From Neurospora crassa OR74A (taxonomy: Eukaryota; Ascomycota; Sordariomycetes; Sordariales; Sordariaceae): a stretch of 64,000 bases of DNA. The stretch spans positions 3,596,001 through 3,660,000 of the forward strand of contig NC_026506.1 in assembly GCF_000182925.2 (NCBI RefSeq), in the 5' to 3' direction. Position numbers and translations under genes: made by a program. This document shows positions 59,923-64,000 of this stretch, piece by piece (position 1 is the stretch's first letter; every line of letters begins with the position of its first letter). The notes below the pieces were generated by a model, which was not told where the DNA came from, did no database searches, and worked only from the letters and a program-made list of their open reading frames with translations.

Positions 59923-60341
59923 CGGAGTGGGGCTTCCTGCCAAAAGGTGCCGGAAGGGCGGGGTTTGTTCCTGGCTGAACGCAACCTTGACGGCCGATAA
60001 GCCGATAAGCCGGCATCAAAGGTGTACATCATGCACCAAGTGACGCTGTTAGTGTTTTCACATATTGCACTGCCTCCTGCTAACGATTAGTGTCTAAGTG
60101 AAAAGTCGCTGTATTGATGTTATTGAAGGACTGTTCCGGCTTCTATCCAAGACACCAGTGTCTGTTCATTATTCATTACATGTTATTCTGTCCGGACACT
60201 ATACAGTTTAGGGAAAGAATATGTTCGTATCAATCAGTCATCAATTCGTTGCCTCGTCAATCCGTTACGCATGGCGCAATGCTCTATCATCCTAATTGAG
60301 CTTCTCCTTCCCATACTCCCAATCAGCTTCCATTCTTCCCC

Positions 60342-60944
60342 TTAATACCTCGAAACACTAACACTGCGACTCCGACTCCTCCTACTGCTCCTCCCCCTCC
60401 GATCATCATACACATGAGTCGGGTAGGCCACCACAACCGGCACCTCGCGCATCGAAGACGACCTCCTCGAATGGCTCCGGTGCCTAGAATGACCCCGATG
60501 ATGGCTATGCGAATGCCTCGACCTCGATCGTGAGTGTCTCACCCCGCCCACGTGTCTGGGCGGGTATTCATCCCTCACGTCACCGTACCAAGCCTTGCTG
60601 TTGCGCTTGCCGTGTGTCGGTGGAGCGCCCAGGTTGAAGCAGCTGCGGATAATCCAGATGAGAAGAAGCAAGCCGACGATGGAGCCGATGACGATGCCGG
60701 CAATGGCGCCGCCGCTGAGGGTTTGCGCGTCATCAGGGTCGTTGTCGTTGTCGTTGTCGACTTGGACGAAGGTTACCGTGGCGGTGGGCGGGGCATCTTG
60801 CCGCCGGGTGATGGGGCTGAAGGTTCTTGTAGGGTGGATGGCTTCGACTCCTTGGAGAGCTGGGTGTACGATCCGTTTGAAGACAAAGTCTTGGAGTTTC
60901 TCGGCCGTTGAGGCGGGTATGCGTGGGAGTGGTAGGGGAGCCAT
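60342..60944 (-). CDS. Small single-pass membrane protein with Ser/Arg/His-rich tail
   Basis: Single exon, 200 aa, no signal peptide. A region of about 75 residues ends in an Asp/Asn-rich stretch. One hydrophobic segment (GGAIAGIVIGSIVGLLLLIWII, about residues 78-99) follows, then a cytosolic-type tail rich in RSRSRHSHSHHRGHSRHRSHSRRSSS. The GxxxG-rich membrane segment and tail style resemble small fungal membrane proteins of unknown role. I do not recognise a named family. The frame is well bounded, and low-complexity composition is the main caution. Confidence 0.65.
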   Translation of the reverse strand: MAPLPLPRIPASTAEKLQDFVFKRIVHPALQGVEAIHPTRTFSPITRRQDAPPTATVTFVQVDNDNDNDPDDAQTLSGGAIAGIVIGSIVGLLLLIWIIRSCFNLGAPPTHGKRNSKAWYGDVRDEYPPRHVGGVRHSRSRSRHSHSHHRGHSRHRSHSRRSSSMREVPVVVAYPTHVYDDRRGRSSRRSRSRSVSVSRY

Positions 60945-62490
60945 GGTTGATGGTTTGTTTTGACTCGCGGACTTGGTGCTCTCGCTTCTTCAATGTGATG
61001 GAATGTGAAGACTGTTGTGAAGACTCCCGAGTATAACAGGCGGGTGAAGGCTAGTTATAAGGGTCCTTCATCTTGAAGAAATGTGTCCCTGGCATCTTAG
61101 GAACCAATGTTGTTCATCATGTCCATACATGTTTGCCGGCTTTTCAATCTCGTCTTGGTAGAGATTGGGACCGGTGATGTAATTGTACATGATGGAGGGC
61201 ATCTTGCATCTGCCGATGATATTTTTGACTCGTTTCTTGCTTGAGGTCGAAGCCTGGATTCTGAATGGTTAGTCACGGAAACATGGCTGGATACGCGAAT
61301 GGCTGGGCTGGGGAGGCACCAGCAGCCCAGTTGCCGATCACCTATGGCGTAGCTTCCTCGGCTCCAGGTATGTAAAAACGCGTCTCAAGAGGGCGACACA
61401 TGATGGGATTCTTCCATTATCCCTTGAATCCGACAGAAGATGGTCCCTTCTTGGTGTGTTGTTGACTGCGCATAGCCTTCTTTAATCTTTCATATCGTGC
61501 CTTCGCGTTGGAGTGCTGAAGGCATATTCGCCGTGGTCACCACTCGTAATCAAGATGGGACAAAATTACCTCGAAGAGGATTTTCCCTGGGTGAGTGTGA
61601 CATTGAGCAGGAATGGGCAGGTTCAATAATGGAAGACGTTTGGCGCGCCTCCTTCAATTGGAAGTCGTGACAGAGAACGGACAATTTGATTCGGTAGATG
61701 GATGATGTCATTTTATAGGCAGCATAAACTCCATCTCCCACCCGGGCGTTGTCTCGAACCCCTCCCTCCCTGCACCCTTCCACTTCTGCCGTCCACTTGT
61801 TGACGTGCATATTTCATTTCTCTCTCCATCTCAACTGCTCAGCCTTTTGCTGCTACCGGTCTTCGTATTGAGACTAGACTGCAATAGCAAAACACCATAC
61901 CATGTGTTCCTGATGATCGCCAAGGACCAATCGGCCTCGTATCACACACAGTCACTTGAGCACTAACAGATATGGGTGCAAGTGTCACGCATCAATGTTA
62001 ACCACGACACCACTAGACTACACCACTGTCGTGCGACACGATGCAATCTCCATTATTTTCGCACCTCATCACACCCGGCTCCGCTACCGCTGATTCCCAA
62101 CGTCTTCCGGTATCAAGATCCCGGATCCGGGTCCGAAAAAGGCTGACAAAGCGCGGGGCTTTACCAGTTCCCAAACAAGCGCACCAGCCACACCTGTTGT
62201 GATTGTCCTTTTCATCTCATGTCGCTTTGTTTCGGACTGTCGATATGATTGGCCTTTTCTGTGGCTTGACCAGGGCAACAACGCCTACCCAACTACTTAC
62301 AAGCTACAACAACAATCGTAACAAGGTTTGCTAGTTGTTATTGTGCACTGAAAACCTCAAACATAATCTAATATGTCCTGCTATGATGGCGACGACCGAT
62401 ACACCTGGGCCGAGGGGTGGCTCACCAGCACTTACTTCTTCTCGACTCTCTCAATCGAGATCATAGCCTACGAAGAATCCTGACGGCATC
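60945..62490. other. Divergent intergenic region
   Basis: About 1.5 kb between a minus-strand membrane protein and the plus-strand P450. No exon, RNA gene or repeat was recognised. Confidence 0.45.
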
Positions 62491-64000
62491 ATGACCGTGG
62501 AGAACAGTATCGTACAGCATGCTCTTACCGTCTATCATGACTTGAGCACGGCGACCAAGGCGACACTCGCCATTTCCATCGCCTTCATCCTGTACAGACT
62601 CCTCTTCCGACATGAGTCCACCAGGCGCAAGGAGTTGCCAGCTTGGGGACCCATTGAAATGGGGCTTGTCATGTACTTGCTGGATGGAGCACGCAACGGC
62701 ATCGTTTATCGAGTCTAGTATGCCAACTTTGTTCTCGAGATCGATCACATTAGCTAACATGCATTCCCTATCAGCTCTGCAATCCGACGATATGGTGGCT
62801 CGTTCTATGGCATCTCATCGGCGAATCAGACCCTCATTGGATATGAAGACGTCGATCGCCTGTTCTCGTCTCAAATGAACCACGCCCTCAGCATCGAGTG
62901 GCATGGATATGGCCTCTTCCTCCGTTTCTTTGGGTTTCCCGACACACCAACTTTGAAAAAGAAGGTCGAAAGCACGTTCAAGCCCTGGCACTCCCCAATT
63001 GAAAGGGTCTTCAACAACGATGCCGGTGCCACTGCAGCCTTTGAGAGGGGTAATCTTCCCAAGATCGTGTCCGAATTCGTCAGTTTTAGCCAGGAAAAGG
63101 AGAAGATGAAGCGATGGGAACTCCGTGCCGATATCAAGGTTATCAAACAAGGTGAAGCGGTCGAGGCCAATCTCTCAGCTCTCATCATGGACTTTGGTGC
63201 TTGCTTCACCATCCCTCCCATTTTCGGACACGACTTGCTAGATCGCAACCCCCATCTCATTGAAGACATCTGGAAGTTCGACCACGTTGTTCCGTTACTG
63301 TTCATCAACATGCCAACATGGGCTCCGTTCAAGGTCATGAAGGAAGGCATAGAAGCTCGAAAGCGGCTGCTTGCCGGCGTTGAAGCTTTTTCTCGCCGCG
63401 TCACCCAGTTCCAGCGAGGAGAAAAGGTTGACGACGGCGCTGACATATCAGATGTCAGTGACGTTGTCCTAGAGCGCAACACCGCCCTCGAACGAAACGA
63501 GTGGTCGTATCAAGAACGTGCCGCCTCCGAGTTGCTCGTCCTCTTCGCAAGCAACACCAACACCCAACCCGTTCTCTTCTGGCTCATCTTGTACATCTAC
63601 TCCACACCAGGACTGGTAAACACCCTCCGCCAGGAAGTTGCCCCGTTCATCACGCTCTCCGACTCCCATCACGACAAAAAAGGCATCACGGCAATTAACA
63701 CTTCCGGCCTGTCCCGCGAGTGCCAGCTGCTAAAGTCCATCATCCTAGAGACCCTCCGCCTGGCATTCGGCGCAGTGTCAACTCGCTTCGTCAAACGCCC
63801 CATTACCGTCCAAGACGGCAACCATAATCACAAACTCTATCCAGGAACCTTCCTCTCCGTCCCCCACTCCTTCTTCCAGCGGGACCCGTCCTTGTACCCT
63901 GACCCACACAAGTTCGTCCCCGATCGTTTCCTCGAGACGGATCCTTCGTCCGGTAAATTGGTCGCCAAGTACGGAAAGCTGAGGCCGTGGGGCGCCGGGG
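62491..64000 (+). CDS. Cytochrome P450 monooxygenase, 3' end beyond window
   Basis: Exons 62491-62717 and 62775 to the window edge. The 57-nt intron (donor GTATGC, branch GCTAAC) restores the frame VYSAIRRYGG; without it the first exon stops after 75 aa. Residues about 22-40 form the N-terminal membrane anchor of a microsomal P450. The I-helix region (LLVLFASNTNTQPVLFWLILYI) has the Asn-Thr-x-Pro form seen in CYP7/CYP8-like enzymes instead of the usual acid-Thr pair. ETLRL (E401, R404) is the K-helix ExxR, PDRFL the PERF-like motif, and RPWGAG at the edge opens the heme loop; the heme-ligand Cys lies outside the window. Substrate unknown. Confidence 0.9.

Larger units (their letters stand above)
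59670..60341. other. Promoter region of trp2 and 3' flank of the next gene
   Basis: Contains the two TGACTC-type sites. Nothing else was recognised. Confidence 0.5.

Overview
This is a 64 kb piece of a filamentous ascomycete nuclear genome. Genes have short introns (57-110 nt) with GT..AG ends and CTAAC/CTGAC-type branch points. A roughly 14.7 kb block has the extreme A+T bias, dense stop codons and C-to-T/G-to-A transitions expected of repeat-induced point mutation (RIP). RIP of this strength, the gene families and the GC-rich coding style point to a Sordariomycete. From memory, and unverified, the agd3 gene resembles Neurospora ncw-1, so a Neurospora-like member of the Sordariales is my best guess. 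All exon models were made by eye from splice motifs and frame continuity.

Layout. (1) 1-1290: 5' part of a minus-strand gene with a Helo-like N-terminal domain. (2) 2382-3622: GT25 glycosyltransferase. (3) 3893-33535: a cluster matching the galactosaminogalactan (GAG) exopolysaccharide locus known from Aspergillus fumigatus. Its order is agd3 (-), ega3 (+), sph3 (+), a small secreted cysteine protein (+), uge3 (-), gtb3 (+). (4) 34933-49752: an AT-rich RIPed block flanked by a near-perfect inverted repeat of about 65 bp. It holds a full-length 9,390 bp Ty3/Gypsy chromovirus with a 5-bp target-site duplication (TSD), inserted into a tRNA-like sequence. It also holds an un-RIPed solo LTR with its own TSD, a Tc1/mariner-type transposase relic, and unidentified RIPed DNA. 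(5) 50221-52898: a large fungal multi-pass membrane protein. (6) 55041-56961: a DUF7924-like (PD-(D/E)XK-like) protein. (7) 57844-59669: anthranilate synthase component I. (8) 60342-60944: a small single-pass membrane protein. (9) 62491-64000: a cytochrome P450 cut by the window edge.

How the cluster genes fit together. Uge3 would supply UDP-galactose and UDP-GalNAc. Gtb3, a huge protein with many membrane segments and a PelF-like GT4 domain, would polymerise and export the chain. Agd3 would partly de-N-acetylate it outside the cell. Ega3 and Sph3 are the two glycoside hydrolases (GH114, GH135) that cut it. The extra secreted protein between sph3 and uge3, with a 9-nt last exon that provides its sixth cysteine, and the oversized sph3 intron are the least expected parts of the cluster. 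No CRISPR array, rRNA gene or intact tRNA gene was seen.
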